Shown: piece after piece, positions 47,258 to 58,906 of the stretch
Layout of the letters: each line of letters opens with the position of its first letter
Numbering within the stretch: position 1 is the first letter of the stretch
Assembly (NCBI RefSeq): GCF_020497125.1
Contig: NC_059080.1
Span: 67,612,573 to 67,676,572 of the forward strand
Length of the DNA stretch: 64,000 nucleotides
Reading direction: 5' to 3'
From: Mauremys mutica
Taxonomy: Eukaryota; Chordata; Testudines; Geoemydidae
Notes under the pieces: generated by a model
What the model was told of the DNA's origin: nothing
Seen by the model: the letters and a program-made list of their open reading frames with translations, nothing else
Database searches by the model: none
Made by a program: the position numbers and the translations under genes

Positions 47258-48469
47258 GGATAAACTGCAACACCCCAGCATCAGCCTGAGGAACTGAGGC
47301 ACAACTGCTGCAAGGGAATGGGGAGAAGGAAGTAATTTGCTGCTGGCCTATCATTACTCCATCCCTTGCATTGGATCAGCTGTGCTGAACCCACCCACTC
47401 CTGAAGAACCCCTTTATTCCTACACAACTGCACTAATGGCACAGATAGCCCAGAGAATAGTGATTGTGAGATGCTTATTATCTCTTATACTCCTGTGCAG
47501 ACACATAGTCTAATTTACAATCTAGCCCAAGGTGTTTCTGGCACACAGACTTTGTATTTACTTGAACAGATTAATGTTCTGTTAATAGAAATTAATAATA
47601 ATCCAATGAAACATCCTCGTAAATGCTGCTGTAAAATTGTTCTCTACCAGCGCTGCCCCACTCCCCAGCCCCAAACAGCCAAAAGTGAATAATGGTATTT
47701 TGAACAGGATCCTAAAGAATCATTTCCGTAGCACAGTCCAATTCTTTTAAAGACATAAGTACATGGAATTCTTCAAATGATGTGGGGGGGGGACAGTAAG
47801 TGAAGATTAAAAAGAAAGTAAAAGATTAAAAGGGAAACAAATATAAGGGAAACTCAAAGGGGGAAAAAGATCAAAAAGAGGATTAACCATGTTACTTCTT
47901 GTTTTTTCAGAAATTAAAAAAGTATGGCGGGTAAGGCCTCTGTTTCCTTTTGGCCCTAGAAAAATGCCAATTATGGTAGCTAAACTGCCAGGATCGCATA
48001 TCAGTATCCTTTGGAAATGTGAGAAATGGATGGGAAATATAAACACAGGGCAATAGCTGACAGTTATGTTATGAATTAAGCCAGAAAAATATCAAGATTT
48101 AGTCACTGAATAAGCTGCCAAAGTGAATCTTTCCTGATGAACTTGAGTAGAATCAGAATAGAAGCCATAGCATTGTAGTTTCAGAAATCATAAGTCCCTG
48201 GTGCTCTTTACCTTCCTCACTCCACAGTCTTTACACATGCAAAACTCCCATTAAAGTCAGTGCACAGGACTTGAAGACTGATCTCCAGTCCATTATTCTT
48301 TGTATTTTTTTTTATAGAAGCCTTTAGGATAAAAGGCTCCTCCTTAGCAATGATGATTTCATCAGTTGTTTTGCTAGACTAGCTTTCCTGGTTTTAAGTG
48401 GTTATTTAAATATAATATGAAATATGAAATGTAAGAAAACAGTTTTCTTTCAGGCCATAGTAATACTTA
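47258..48469. other. Intergenic, nothing recognised
   Basis: Mixed unique sequence with a G-run at 47784-47791. No gene or repeat family identified. Confidence 0.5.
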
Positions 48470-48912
48470 GCACTTATGTAACACTTTACTACTGAGGCAT
48501 TCAAAGCTGTCTATGGGATTTTAAAATGGTTCAATGTGTCCAGATCTCCAAGGAGGCTTTGAAAGTCACAGCAGATGCCTTCCAAGTCATCTGTAAATAT
48601 TAAGTAATTAGCTTCATAACATCCCAATGAAGTAGGATTATCCTTAATTTACAGATGGGCAAATGGAGAGCCAAAGCCTCATAGGTTTTAATTCAGCAAA
48701 GTGAATAAACATGGGCTTAACTTTAAGCATGTGAGTAGTGCCACTCCAGTAGGACTACTCATCATGCTCCAAGTTATGTCCATATTCAAGTGCTTTGCTG
48801 TACTGGGGCCATAATGCATATTTTCTCCACCAAGTTCAGCATATGCGGCAGAGCTGGGACTGGAACTTAGCAGTTCTTGATGACAAATCCTGTGCTCATA
48901 CAGTGATATAAG
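48470..48912 (+). repeat. L2/MIR-like remnant split by a palindromic MITE
   Basis: 48610-48690 keeps the L2-type 3' text (GAAGTAGGATTATCCTTAAT then TTTACAGATGGGCAAATGGA). 48840-48912 keeps the following part (GGCAGAGCTGGGACTGGAAC then CCTGTGCTCATACAG). Between them, at about 48690-48812, sits a palindromic MITE (GGTTTTAATTCAGCAAAGTG ... GCTTTGCTGTACTGGGGCC). Confidence 0.65.
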
Positions 48913-51035
48913 GGCCTGATCCAGCTTCCACTAAAGTTAATTGGAGTAAGATTGGGCCAATAAACTCAGTCTGGAATCTGTATTTTTTCCCCTATTCTCT
49001 TATAAAGTATCATAACATCAGTTCCTGGAGCTTTGAAACCATTCAGTTAAAGCTGGGGAGACCTTATCCTGAAGGCAGTGCTCCCCAACCAAAACTGGGG
49101 CCTGATTTTCTCAAGAACTCAGCTCCCATTTAGGAACCCAGTTGAAGCACTTAATGCTCAGATTTCCTAAAATTTCCAACACCCATCAGGGCGGGGGAGG
49201 GTGTGGCGGGATAGAAGGGGAAATGAGGAGATGTTCTGAGACTATGGGGAAGAAGCAGCTGGCTCCAGGCTAGGAAGGGGAGTGCCAGGGGTTCCTACTT
49301 TCTCCCAGACCTATTCTAGCCTCTCCAGTTCCTGCTCCCTGTTCCCCAGACAACCACTCTATGACCTCTGCATCCTGCTCTCACCTCCGTCCCACTCAGG
49401 CATGCATAAGTTTACAGGAGGACAGAGCAGCCTCAATATTTCCACTGCCCCCACCTGGCAGTTCCACTCCCCCTGGCTCCCATTGGGGATCTCGCCATTA
49501 TGGTAAAATCAGACCTGTAGTCACAGGCCTGTACTTCAGGTATTACAGGGCTAGAGCTCTGTGACCACCCTGGGGAGAGGGGAGCCACCTGCAATACCCC
49601 TTTATAGGGGAGCAGCATATGCTAGCCTGGCTTACTATGGCTGCCTCCTCCTTGCCCCTTTTTGGGAAGGTCCCGCAGAGTGACAGCAATCCCTTGCCCT
49701 CCTCCTGTTGCATTGGGCCCGCCATGATTTAACCCAGTATGATACTGGAGTTAAGATTTTCGAAAGTGTCTCCTTAGCCTGGGTGCCTCTGCTTTTGGGT
49801 AGAAATGCCCAGGAACCGGAAATTGTGAGATTTGTAAATTTGCTTGATCCTTCATCGAAATGCTTGTACTCAGTTTCTCCGAAATGTTGTCCCAACTGAC
49901 ATGTTCCCCCGGAATGTGTCAATTTCACTGAATCGGCTGGAAAAATGCTCCATCAGAAAATTTTCAACGTGCTCTAGTACCGAACTGGAGACACTGGCAG
50001 GAGGTGCCAAGCCTTCTAAATAGCAGGCTCGTCTAAGATGTCTCCAAATTACGCTCCCAAACGCTGGTACATCACAAACCACCAGTCATTTTCAAAAACC
50101 TTGACCTGAGATTCTACAATGTGTAAAATGAACTTTAAGAAAATTAAGAAATGCAAATGATGTAGTAATGCTTTCCTCCACATTACAGCCGGTTAATGGG
50201 TGTTTGGAGTGAACTGGGAACTCAGGACTGACTTGATAGGAGGACTAAATAAGATTTACATATTTTTATTTTATCAGACTAATTGCTATTTTTAAAAATT
50301 ATGCTTTTTAATGGGAATATTTGACAGCTAACCACGGCTGACACCTCACTGACTAAAATATGGACCTCTAGAAATGATCACATGAGTTTCTACTGTTTAA
50401 GATAAATAGCCAGCCTCTGTAACTTGTGACTTTAATACTGTAGATTCCCCTCCTCTAGGAATGGAAATAGAAAGGGACACAAAACAGACACTGACTAGGC
50501 GTTAAACTACAACATATTTAAGTACACATCTCATTTATAAAAGAAATACACAATTGTAAAAATACTTTACAGGTATTTTTTTTAATTATAATTTAAAATC
50601 ATTTAAGCAATCACCTTTTTAATATTTTCCTTACTTTTTACAAATAAAATACTAAATCAACATTTCACCTTTTTTATTGATCATTTGGGTTTTCTTCGCT
50701 ACTCTGCATATCTTTCCCCACCAAATTCAGCACAGTCCCAATTTAAATTTAATTCTTTCATTTAAAGTAAAAAAAATCAAGCAGAATATGCAATTCAAAT
50801 AAATGTTTGCATTACAAGGGACTACAGTTGAAATGCCACAAAACTTTGAGGCTGAAGAAAGAAACCAATTGAATTTAAAGTGTGGCTGAGGCTTTCACCA
50901 CTTTGTCCTTTAAAAGAATGCTTGTAGCTTTATCAGTAGAAATAAAATAAAAGATTAATGGAGTATTTGGGAGCTCTAGCTGTGAGTCAAAGCTGGGAAT
51001 CATCCAAGCTAGGAACACCAGTGGCTAAGCCTGAG
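48913..51035. other. Intergenic, nothing recognised
   Basis: A C/G-moderate part (49080-49950) carries long spurious frames on both strands with no protein motif. 50230-50900 is A/T-rich. No repeat family was identified with confidence. Confidence 0.45.
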
Positions 51036-51290
51036 GCCTGATTTACACTTAACACTTAGGTGGACATAGCTACAGCACTAAGGGGTGTGTGAAAAATCCA
51101 TACCCTTGGGCCCTGTAGCTTTGCCAACCTAACCCCTGGTGTAGAAGCAGGTGGTATGCTGGCAGAATGCTTCTGTTGCTCTAGCTACTGTTACTCAGGG
51201 AGCTGGAGTTCCTACAGCAATCAAAAAACCCCTTCCCTCACTGTAGGTTGTGACTACACTACAGGGATATAGTAGCATAGCTACAGCTTC
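51036..51290. mobile_element. MITE-like hairpin sequence, degraded
   Basis: GGCCTGATTTACACTTAACA at the left and a GTGACTACACTACAGGGATA segment at the right. The middle has AGGGGTGTGTGAAAAATCCA, a motif found in the TWA-type MITEs of this window. Ends are not clean. Confidence 0.4.
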
Positions 51291-52014
51291 ATGATATTAT
51301 GAACTATAGGAGGGATTTACCCTTCAATTGTTCCCTGTATGCTGTTTGGCAGTGTAGCCACAAAGCTGTCAGGAGAATCCCCTCAGCATAGGCTCCACAC
51401 TGGGCTATCATAATGCCATCCTATGGTGCTTCCTTCCCCCTTGCAAGCCCTAATGTAAGGGCAGTGACCCAGGACATGTTCAGGAGAAGGCATGGAGTCA
51501 CATTGCTCTCTGTAGAGGGTCTGTGAGGCTCCATGTTACAGAGCAAACTATAGGCAGACCTCAGAGAGGTCAGAACTGGGAGCGTGCCAGTGTGGCTTAA
51601 AGCCAACTTTGCCCCACCTCCACATGGGCCGACCAATTAATGAAGTTGGTATCTAAAGTGTGGGTCCAATCCCACATTGCTTATGCATGCAAAACTCTCA
51701 TGGAAGAGAACTGGCCCAGTCCTGAAGGCCTTATTCAGGCAAAACTCCTGTTGGGGCAAATCTTCAAACAAGAGAAAAGTCAGAGTAGAAGGGCTGAGGA
51801 TGGAGGGAAGGGAGCTCCAAAGCAGAAATGCTAGGGGGAACAAATCCCAAGCCTCGGCACGCTGACTAAGTTTGGATGGTCATGAGGCTGGCCTGCTGCA
51901 GGTGACTGCTGGCAATGGGGTAGAATAGTAGCCATCAGCCATTGCTTGGTGTTATGCTGGATCTTAACCTTGTCAATTAGTACTGTCCTACAGCCTTGTG
52001 ACACCCGCCATGAT
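51291..52014. other. Intergenic, nothing recognised
   Basis: No recognised repeat or gene. Short open frames on both strands lack motifs. Confidence 0.5.
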
Positions 52015-52235
52015 GTAATATACATACACGATTCATATGGGAGTGTGGAAACCAAGGGGAGTCTTCAGAGCAAGACTAGATGGCCTTCTGGAAGATATGC
52101 TTCAGTCACACACAAGTAGCTGGGCTCAGTACAGGAAGAACCGGATTGAATTCTATGGCCTACGTTATACAGGAGCTCAGACTAGATGAGCTAATGATCT
52201 CATCTGGCCTCAAAACCTAAGAATCTGTGAAAACC
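52015..52235 (+). mobile_element. CR1 3' end fragment
   Basis: CTTCAGAGCAAGACTAGATG then GCCTTCTGGAAGATATGCTT, followed by CAGACTAGATGAGCTAATGA and an end of the CTTAAAATCTATGAA type (here CCTAAGAATCTGTGAAA), is the CR1 3' terminal region. Only the 3' UTR end is present, a common 5'-truncation. Confidence 0.82.
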
Positions 52236-52509
52236 CCTGTGTGATGCTCCTCTGGTTTGTGTACATATACAAGCACCAAGGTAGCATATGAAAAGCTTTG
52301 GGGTAGTATTTGCCTTTTAATCTGGCCGGTGTAAGAACTGCAGGATCAGAATTATGGACTATTCTTTTGAGAAAATATATCACAATCATTTTTTTTAAAA
52401 AGTGGCACATCCATTTAGTAAGACATAGGGGCATACATATATAGCGAGAGGGTGGATGTATTTAAGAACATTTTACAGCACTTATAAGAATAATTGCACA
52501 CAGGGATAA

Positions 52510-52766
52510 AGGCTAGTCTACACTAGTGCGCTACATTGGCACAACTGCACCAATGCAGCTGCACCACTGTAGGGTGTCTGAGAAGACGTGCTTTGCCGAT
52601 GGGAGAGCACTCTGCCATCGGCATAGTTACTCCACCTCCCGACGACATAGCACAGTGTGGACACTGCTTTAAGTCAATGTAATTTGCGTCGCTCAGGGGG
52701 AGTGGCTTTTTCACACCCCTGAGCGATGCAAGTTACATTGACTTAAGTGGTAGTGTAGAGAAGCCC
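52510..52766. mobile_element. Harbinger-type MITE with TAA target duplication
   Basis: Left end AGGCTAGTCTACACTAGTG and the complement of the right end GGGCTTCTCTACACTACCA are inverted repeats. TAA flanks both sides (52507-52509 and 52767-52769). These ends resemble those of the 4.1-kb Harbinger at 42586 (GTCTACACTA), so it may be mobilised by that family. The inner arms ACTTAAGTCAATGTAA and its complement form a stem (52665-52745). Confidence 0.82.
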
Positions 52767-52769
52767 TAA

Positions 52770-53223
52770 GAAAAACTGAAAGCATTGTCCTATAATCATA
52801 CACAGCACAGGAAACCATATCAGCATGAGAACTGAAAGAAGGGAAGTGAGGCAAAGAAGAAACAAGCAGCTTAACATTTGGTAATGGCCTCAGGGATGAG
52901 CCTCACCAATGATGAAGACACTGAACAGTTGATAAAGCTTCTGAACTGTCTCCAGGTCTGAAACAAGAAAGCAATAGTTCTGCTCTTATCAGCAGCTACT
53001 CTTTCATATTTGAGTTTGAAACTAACTTTATTAAATTATTCAGCAAAGGTTAAAAGCAATGTGTCTTCCCGGGTTTATTGTGATTTTTTATGACATAGGC
53101 TGAGTGGTTGGATAATAAACAGTGCATGTCCAAAGGCCATACCGGCTGGCTAGCCACAAGTGCTCAGCATTATAAGCCATTTGGTCATTGACTCCGAGGC
53201 AACACAAATGCATTAAAAACAAT
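52770..53223. other. Intergenic, nothing recognised
   Basis: Unique-looking sequence, no gene or repeat recognised. Confidence 0.5.
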
Positions 53224-53231
53224 GTTGTTCC

Positions 53232-53587
53232 CAGGGGCGGGTCTAGGAATTTGACTGCCCCAAGCAGGGCGGCACACCGCAGGGGGCGCGCTGCCTGTTG
53301 CCGGTCCCGCGGCTCCGGGGGACCTCTTGCAGACGTGCCTGCGGAGGGTGCGCTGGTCCCGCGGCTCCGGTGGAGCATCCGCAGGCACGTCTGCGGGAGG
53401 TCCACCCGAGCTGCGGGACCAGTGCACCCTCCGCAGTCATGCCTGTGGGAGGTTCGCTGGTCCCGCGGCTCCGGTGGACCTCCCGCAGGCATGACTGTGG
53501 AAGGTCCGCCGGAGCCGCCTGCCGCCCTGCTGGCAAAATGCCGCCCCAAGCGCGTGTTTGGCGCGCTGGGGTCTGGAGCCGGCCCTG
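53232..53587. mobile_element. GC-rich modular hAT element, four-module copy
   Basis: Starts CAGGGGCGGGTCTAGGAATT and ends TCTGGAGCCGGCCCTG, so it lies in the opposite orientation to the copy at 20396. Perfect 8-bp duplication GTTGTTCC at 53224-53231 and 53588-53595. Four imperfect palindromes of the CCGCAGGCATGCCTGCGGG kind lie about 52 bp apart. Open frames up to about 230 codons on the plus strand and 169 on the minus strand cross it; they are compositional. Confidence 0.92.
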
Positions 53588-53595
53588 GTTGTTCC

Positions 53596-54929
53596 ATTGA
53601 TTCTTTTTGGTGGTATACTGCACTTTGCCACAGCTACTTGCTTGTGGGAACATGGTTTAACAGTAAGTCAACAAAGCATTTTCTGACTGGTCTGATCCAA
53701 TCCTACATATGTGAGTTGACTTCAAGGACTACTCATGTGAGACATAGGCCTTGGCTACACTGGCGCTTTAGTGTAGCCATACCCATAGTTCGTAGGATTA
53801 AGACCTGTCACATAATGACCATTCCCCTGGCTGGGGACTGGCCAGAGCACTGCTTTCCAGCTTGGCCCACAGCATGACTTTGCCACCTTCCACAAGTTTC
53901 CCACACATAGCCAGAGAGAGTGCGTGGTGTACAGCCAGCAGTGCAAAACTCCTATTGACTTCAGTGGCAATAGTAGCAGGCTCCCTATTTTTGTATTTCA
54001 GTTATTGATGCAAGTTTTTTACAGCATTATTCTAACTGACATAGCTATTTTCATACGATAATTCTGAGTCTCTATATGTGTGTGCACTTGATATATATAC
54101 ATACATACAATATATAAAACTATATACAGAATATACTCACAGCCATGCAGATCTATTATGGGCTCTGCTTTATGAACATGGGGATGTTATATATACACAT
54201 GGCAGCAAAATATGTATCCATACATTACATGAAAAACATTAAGCAATCAACTACAAATGTACAGCCATTGTTTGTTAGCCATTGGAAGATCCAAACCAGA
54301 CTGAAAGTGGGAGCTGCTGCTCAGGTGGCAGCTTTTCATGCACCTGTTCTATGAAGCAATATGAGCTAATACAATTTTGTAATGAATCATCGGTAGAAGT
54401 TCAGGGGTTCCAGATATTATTTTTGACTGTTTTATTGACAGTCGATGGCTTGAACCGATTTTGTGCTCGTTTTACATATTTCTCTATTAGGAATTACGTT
54501 TTATGGAGTTTAAGGCCAAAAGGAACCACATTACATACAGAACACATCAAAGGGCTTTCACAGTTGCTGACACATGGAAAATTTACCTTTTACACATCAG
54601 CAATAATCAACAGCATTCTGGTAACAGGAAGTAACTTTCCTATATATCATTGCAGTGATTAGCATGCTTTCCTGACTACCCTCAGCTGCACTCCTTTGAA
54701 AAATTAAAATATACTGTATCTTGGTTACATAAATAGGTTAGTAACATTAGCTTTTTTTTTTTTTTAACTGGATAAATTATCTGGGTTGTTCTATAAAGGA
54801 ATGATGAAGCTCTAGGTTACACACTAAAGGCCAAAATTTTAGAGGTATATAGATGCCTGAAGATGCAAGTAGATACCCAGTGGGAGTTTCAAAAGCCTAG
54901 GTACCTATTGCCCATTGAAATCAGCCTAA
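53596..54929. other. Intergenic, simple repeats and a collapsed MITE
   Basis: 53747-53779 (GGCCTTGGCTACACTGGCGC then TTTAGTGTAGCC) is the fused two ends of a MITE with the middle deleted. 54083-54125 is a (TA)n/(TACA)n-rich tract. A 126-codon plus frame at 54282-54662 has no recognised motif. No gene called. Confidence 0.5.
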
Positions 54930-55233
54930 GGCCCAGATTTGTAAAGGTATTTAGGCATTGCTGCACTAGCATTGCAATGCTTAACTAATTTAGCAGCCTA
55001 AAACTCATTTTCTGAAGTGATATAGGCCCTTAATTCCATTCACTATCAATAAATGTAGCAAAGAGTCTTGTGGCACCTTATAGACTAACAGACATTTTGG
55101 AGCATGAGCTTTCGTGGGTGAATACCCACTTCATCGGATGCATGTCACTATCAATGAGATTTAGGCTTCTAAATTGGATTAGCATTGCAACGCTGAGTGC
55201 AGCAATGTCTACATACCTTTACAAATCTGGGCC
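54930..55233. mobile_element. Palindromic MITE interrupted by a Penelope fragment
   Basis: Left end GGCCCAGATTTGTAAAGGTA matches the complement of the right end, TACCTTTACAAATCTGGGCC (55214-55233). Inner arms GCATTGCTGCACTAGCATTG and CATTGCAACGCTGAGTGCAG also pair. A 95-bp Penelope-like fragment sits inside (55051-55145), between 10-bp direct repeats. Confidence 0.85.
55051..55145 (-). mobile_element. Penelope-like 3' end inserted in a MITE, 10-bp duplication
   Basis: GCAAAGAGTCTTGTGGCACC then TTATAGACTAACAGACATTT, GAGCTTTCGTGGGTGAATAC and CACTTCATCGGATGCATGT are the 3' end of a Penelope-like family (compare 42150 and 63241). Perfect flanking repeat CACTATCAAT at 55041-55050 and 55146-55155. 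Very strong 5' truncation. Confidence 0.9.
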
Positions 55234-56063
55234 TGTATGATTTTGAAAATCCCATGAAGCACTTATTTTGTACCTTATGTGGCATACTTTTGAAAAATTG
55301 GTCCTAAATCACTCTCACTCTCTCTCTCACACACACACAGATTTTCAAACACATAAGTTGTGGGTAGGTGCCTGATCCTCGATGACTTTCAGGGAGCTGC
55401 TAATGGCCATTCATATCTCTGAAAATCTCTCTACAACAGTGTTAACATTTACCAGCACTTACCACACTGTGGTATCTCAAATACTGTATTTGTTTCCAGT
55501 GGAAAATTCTGGCTTCCAGAGACCACTGTGCAAAAACTGTTGGAAAATGTAGATTATTTGAATGGTGACCACTGTATTACTGCCCAGGAAAAAAAAATGG
55601 AAAATTTACACCATTTAAAAACCTATAACCAGTGCAGTTATTCCAAAATAACAACAAAAATAAGTAAAGAGGCATTAGCACAGATACCAAATCAAATATG
55701 TTCCAAGCTGCAAGGATTTTTTTGGTGGTGACTCAACATATAAATAATAAAGAAAGAAAATATATGAAAAGTTTGGATAATGCCATAGAGCATAAAGGTA
55801 ATTTCTTAAAGGTCACGGCTGTGCTCTTGATTCATCTTTAGACCGGAAATGCTTCTGAATTCTGGTATTTATTAAATAATTGATTGGTCATCCGCTGCAC
55901 ATAGGGATCCAGGAATGGACTGCATATTACACAATATGTAGCCAGTTTATTTATATGGACAAAAAAATCGTTAGCGCATACTTGCTATCTCCAAAAGCAA
56001 ACTGAAGCAGTGTTCATAGTTGGTATCAGTTTTACCTTCCAAGTGGTTAGGGTTCATATTTTG
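55234..56063. other. Intergenic, nothing recognised
   Basis: A (CT)n(CA)n tract at about 55315-55341 and unique A/T-rich text beyond 55530. No gene. Confidence 0.5.
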
Positions 56064-56071
56064 GCTGCATG

Positions 56072-56320
56072 CAGGGCCGGCTCCAGACCCCAGCGCGCGA
56101 AGCATGTGCTTGGGGCGGCGTGCTGCTGGAGGGCGGCAGGCGGCTCCGGTGGACCTCCCGCAGGCGTGCCTGAGGAGGGTCCGCTGGTCCTGCGGCTCCA
56201 GTGGGCCTGCGGGCACGTCTGCAGGAGGTCCACCGGAGCCGCGGGACCGGTGACCGCCAGAGCGCCCCCCCACAGCGTGCCGCCCTGCTTGGGGCGGCGA
56301 AATTCCTAGAGCCGCCCCTG
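56072..56320. mobile_element. GC-rich modular hAT element, two-module copy
   Basis: Starts CAGGGCCGGCTCCAGACC and ends CCTAGAGCCGCCCCTG. Perfect 8-bp duplication GCTGCATG at 56064-56071 and 56321-56328. Two palindromic modules (one CCCGCAGGCGTGCCTGAGG, one CCTGCGGGCACGTCTGCAGG). Long frames on both strands are compositional. Confidence 0.92.
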
Positions 56321-56328
56321 GCTGCATG

Positions 56329-56911
56329 TATGGCCCTCCAGAACCATTTCTGCTTAGAACTTGATAACAAAAACAAGAAACTAGTATAACACAAGACCTA
56401 TGTAGATATACAAAGGATCCACATAATTGTGAACACTTCTGGCAAGCATTTCAGTAGGCACATCTTAAGTCTCCTAATCTGGGGAGGAGATTCCTGGTTT
56501 TAGCCTCCATGTTTCCTGCTCCTCCCTTCCTTAAGGACTGTTCATTCCAATGCCCTGTTTCCAAGGATGATATGTAAGTGGGCTGGTTGACTTTCTCCTC
56601 AGCCATCTAGCTCTCCTTCTCTGCATAAATCTATTGTATTATGAAGTGCTTGGGGGCAGAGAACAAAAGAGGCGAGTGACAGAGCAAATGAAGATGGAGT
56701 CAGCTCAAATGCCTGTCTTTTAGCTTCAAGTCAGGAAAGCATTCTGTCACCAGCACTTCAGTAATGGAGGAAAGGGAGAAATCACAGACAGTTCCCTCAG
56801 AACTACAGTAACTGAGGAGGAGAAACTCCAGGAAGAGGATGGTGCTGAAATATAAGGATAACGGAAGAGAGCTCATGGTGCTTCATCTTAATGGCTAACA
56901 TCTCTTTAGAA
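56329..56911. other. Intergenic, nothing recognised
   Basis: Mixed unique sequence between a hAT element and a CR1. No gene. Confidence 0.5.
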
Positions 56912-58906
56912 AACCATATGGCTAGAGACCACCCTGGCTTATTCAGGAGCCCTTTAATGATCTGAAACTCAAAAAGAATCCTACAAAAAGTGGAAACTAG
57001 GTCAAATTACAAAGGATGAATATAAACACAAATATGTAGGGACAAAATTAGACAGGGCAAGGAACAAAACGAGATTAAACTAGCTAGAGCCATAAAGGGT
57101 AACAAGAAAACATTCTACAAATATATTAGAAGCAAGAGGAAGACCAAGGACAGGGTGGGCCCATTACTCAATGAAGGGAAAAAACAATAACAGAAAATGT
57201 GGAAATGGCAGAAGTGCTAAATGACGTTTTTGTTTCAGTTTTCACCAAAAAGTTTAGTAGTGATTGGACATCTAACATAGTGAATGCCAGTGAAAATGAG
57301 GTAGGATCAGAGGCTAAAATAGGGAAAGAACAAGTTAAAATTACTTAAACAAGACAGATGTCTTCGAGTCACCAGGGCCTGATGAAATACATCCTAGAAT
57401 ACTCAAGGAACTGACTGAGGAGATATCTGAGCCATTAGTGATTATCTTCAAAAAGTCATGGAAGATGGGAGAGATTTCAGAGGACTGGAAAAGGGCAAAT
57501 ATAGTGCCCATCTATAAAAGGGGAATAAGGACAACTCAGGGAATTACAGACCAGTCATCTTAAATTCAGTATCTGAAAAGATGATGGAGCAAATAATTAA
57601 GCAATCAGTTTGCAAACACCTAGAAGATAATAAGGTGATAAGTTACAGTCAGCATGGATTTGTCAAGAATAAATCATGTCAAACCAAACTAACAGCTCTC
57701 TTTGACAGAATAATAAGCCTTATGGATAGTGGGGAAGGGGTAGGTGTGGCATAGCTTGACTTCAGTATGGCTTTTGATCCCGTCTTGCATAACCATTTCA
57801 TAAACAAAATAAGGAACTACAACCTAGGTGGAGCTACTGTAAAGTGAGTGCATAATTGGTTGAAAAAACATTCCCAGATAATAGTTATCCGTGGTTCACA
57901 GTCATGCTGGAAGGGCATGTCAGGTGGGGTCCTGCAAGGATCAGTTCTGGGTCAGGTTCTGTTCAATATCTTCATCAATGATTTAGATAATGGCATAGAG
58001 AGTACACTTATAAAGTTTGTGGATGCTATCAAGCTGGGAGGAGTTGCAAGTGCTTTGGAGGATAGGATTAAAATTCAGAATGCTCTGGACAACCTGGAGA
58101 AACGGTCTGAAGTAAATAGGATGAAATTCAACTAGGACAAATGCAAAGTACTCCACTTAGGAAGGAACAATCAGTTGCACACATACAAACTGGGAAATGA
58201 CTTCCTAGGAAGGAGTACTGTGGAAAGGGATCTGGGGGTCATTGTGGATCACCAGCTAAATATGAGTCAAACTGCTTAAAAAAAAAAAAAAAAAAAAAAG
58301 CAGCAAACATCATTCTGGGATGTATTAGCAGGAGTGTTGTAAGCAAGAAACAAGAAGTAATTCTTCCACTCTACTCTGTGCTGATAAGGCCTCAACAGGA
58401 GTATTGTGTCCAGTTCTGGGCACCACATTTCAGGAAGAATATGGAAAAATTGGAGAAAGTCCAGAGAAGAGCAATAAAAATGATTAAAGGTCTAGAAAAT
58501 ATGACCTATGAGGGAAGGTTGAAAAAACTGGGGTTGCTTGGTCTGGAGAAGAGAAGACTGAGAGGGGACATGATAACAGTTTTCAAGTACATAAAAGGTT
58601 GTGACAAGGAGGAGGGAGAAAAATTGTTCTCTTTAACCTCTGAGGATAGGACAAGAAGCAATGGGCTTAAATTACAGCAAGGGCGATTTAGGTTGAACAT
58701 TAGGAAAAACTTCTTAACTGTCAGGGCGGTTAAGCACTGGAATAAATTGCCTAGGAAGGTTGTGGAATCTCCGTCATTGGAGATTTTTAAGAGCAAGTTA
58801 GACAAATACCTGTCTGGGATGGTCCAGATAATAATTAGTCCTGCCTTGAGTGCAAGGGGCTGAACTAGACCACTTGAGGTCCCTTCCAGCCCAATGATCC
58901 TATGAT
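56912..58906 (+). mobile_element. CR1 LINE, most of reverse transcriptase through 3' end, decayed
   Basis: From near 56912 the text follows a CR1 coding region: SSPGPDEIHPRILKELTEE-like (57365-57420), DWKRANIVPIYKRG-like (57480-57530), then RT core. 57848-58135 gives SGGVLQGSVLGQVLFNIFIN, DLDNGIESTLIKF and, where FADD is expected, FVDAIKLGG: the catalytic FADD has become FVDA. 58378-58863 (161 codons) encodes the C-terminal domain, EYCVQFWAPHFRKNMEKLEK to KHWNKLPRKVVESPSLEIFK. A 22-base A-run near 58278 replaces coding text. It ends at 58906 in the CR1 TCCTATGAT motif. Multiple stops; inactive. Confidence 0.93.

Noticed and set aside
53088..53877. Open frames of up to 229 codons on the plus strand and 169 on the minus strand
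   Set aside because: They coincide with a modular hAT element, are rich in Gly/Pro/Arg/Ala in every frame, and include its palindromic modules.
54282..54662. 126-codon plus-strand frame
   Set aside because: No motif, A/T-rich and next to MITE relics; likely chance.
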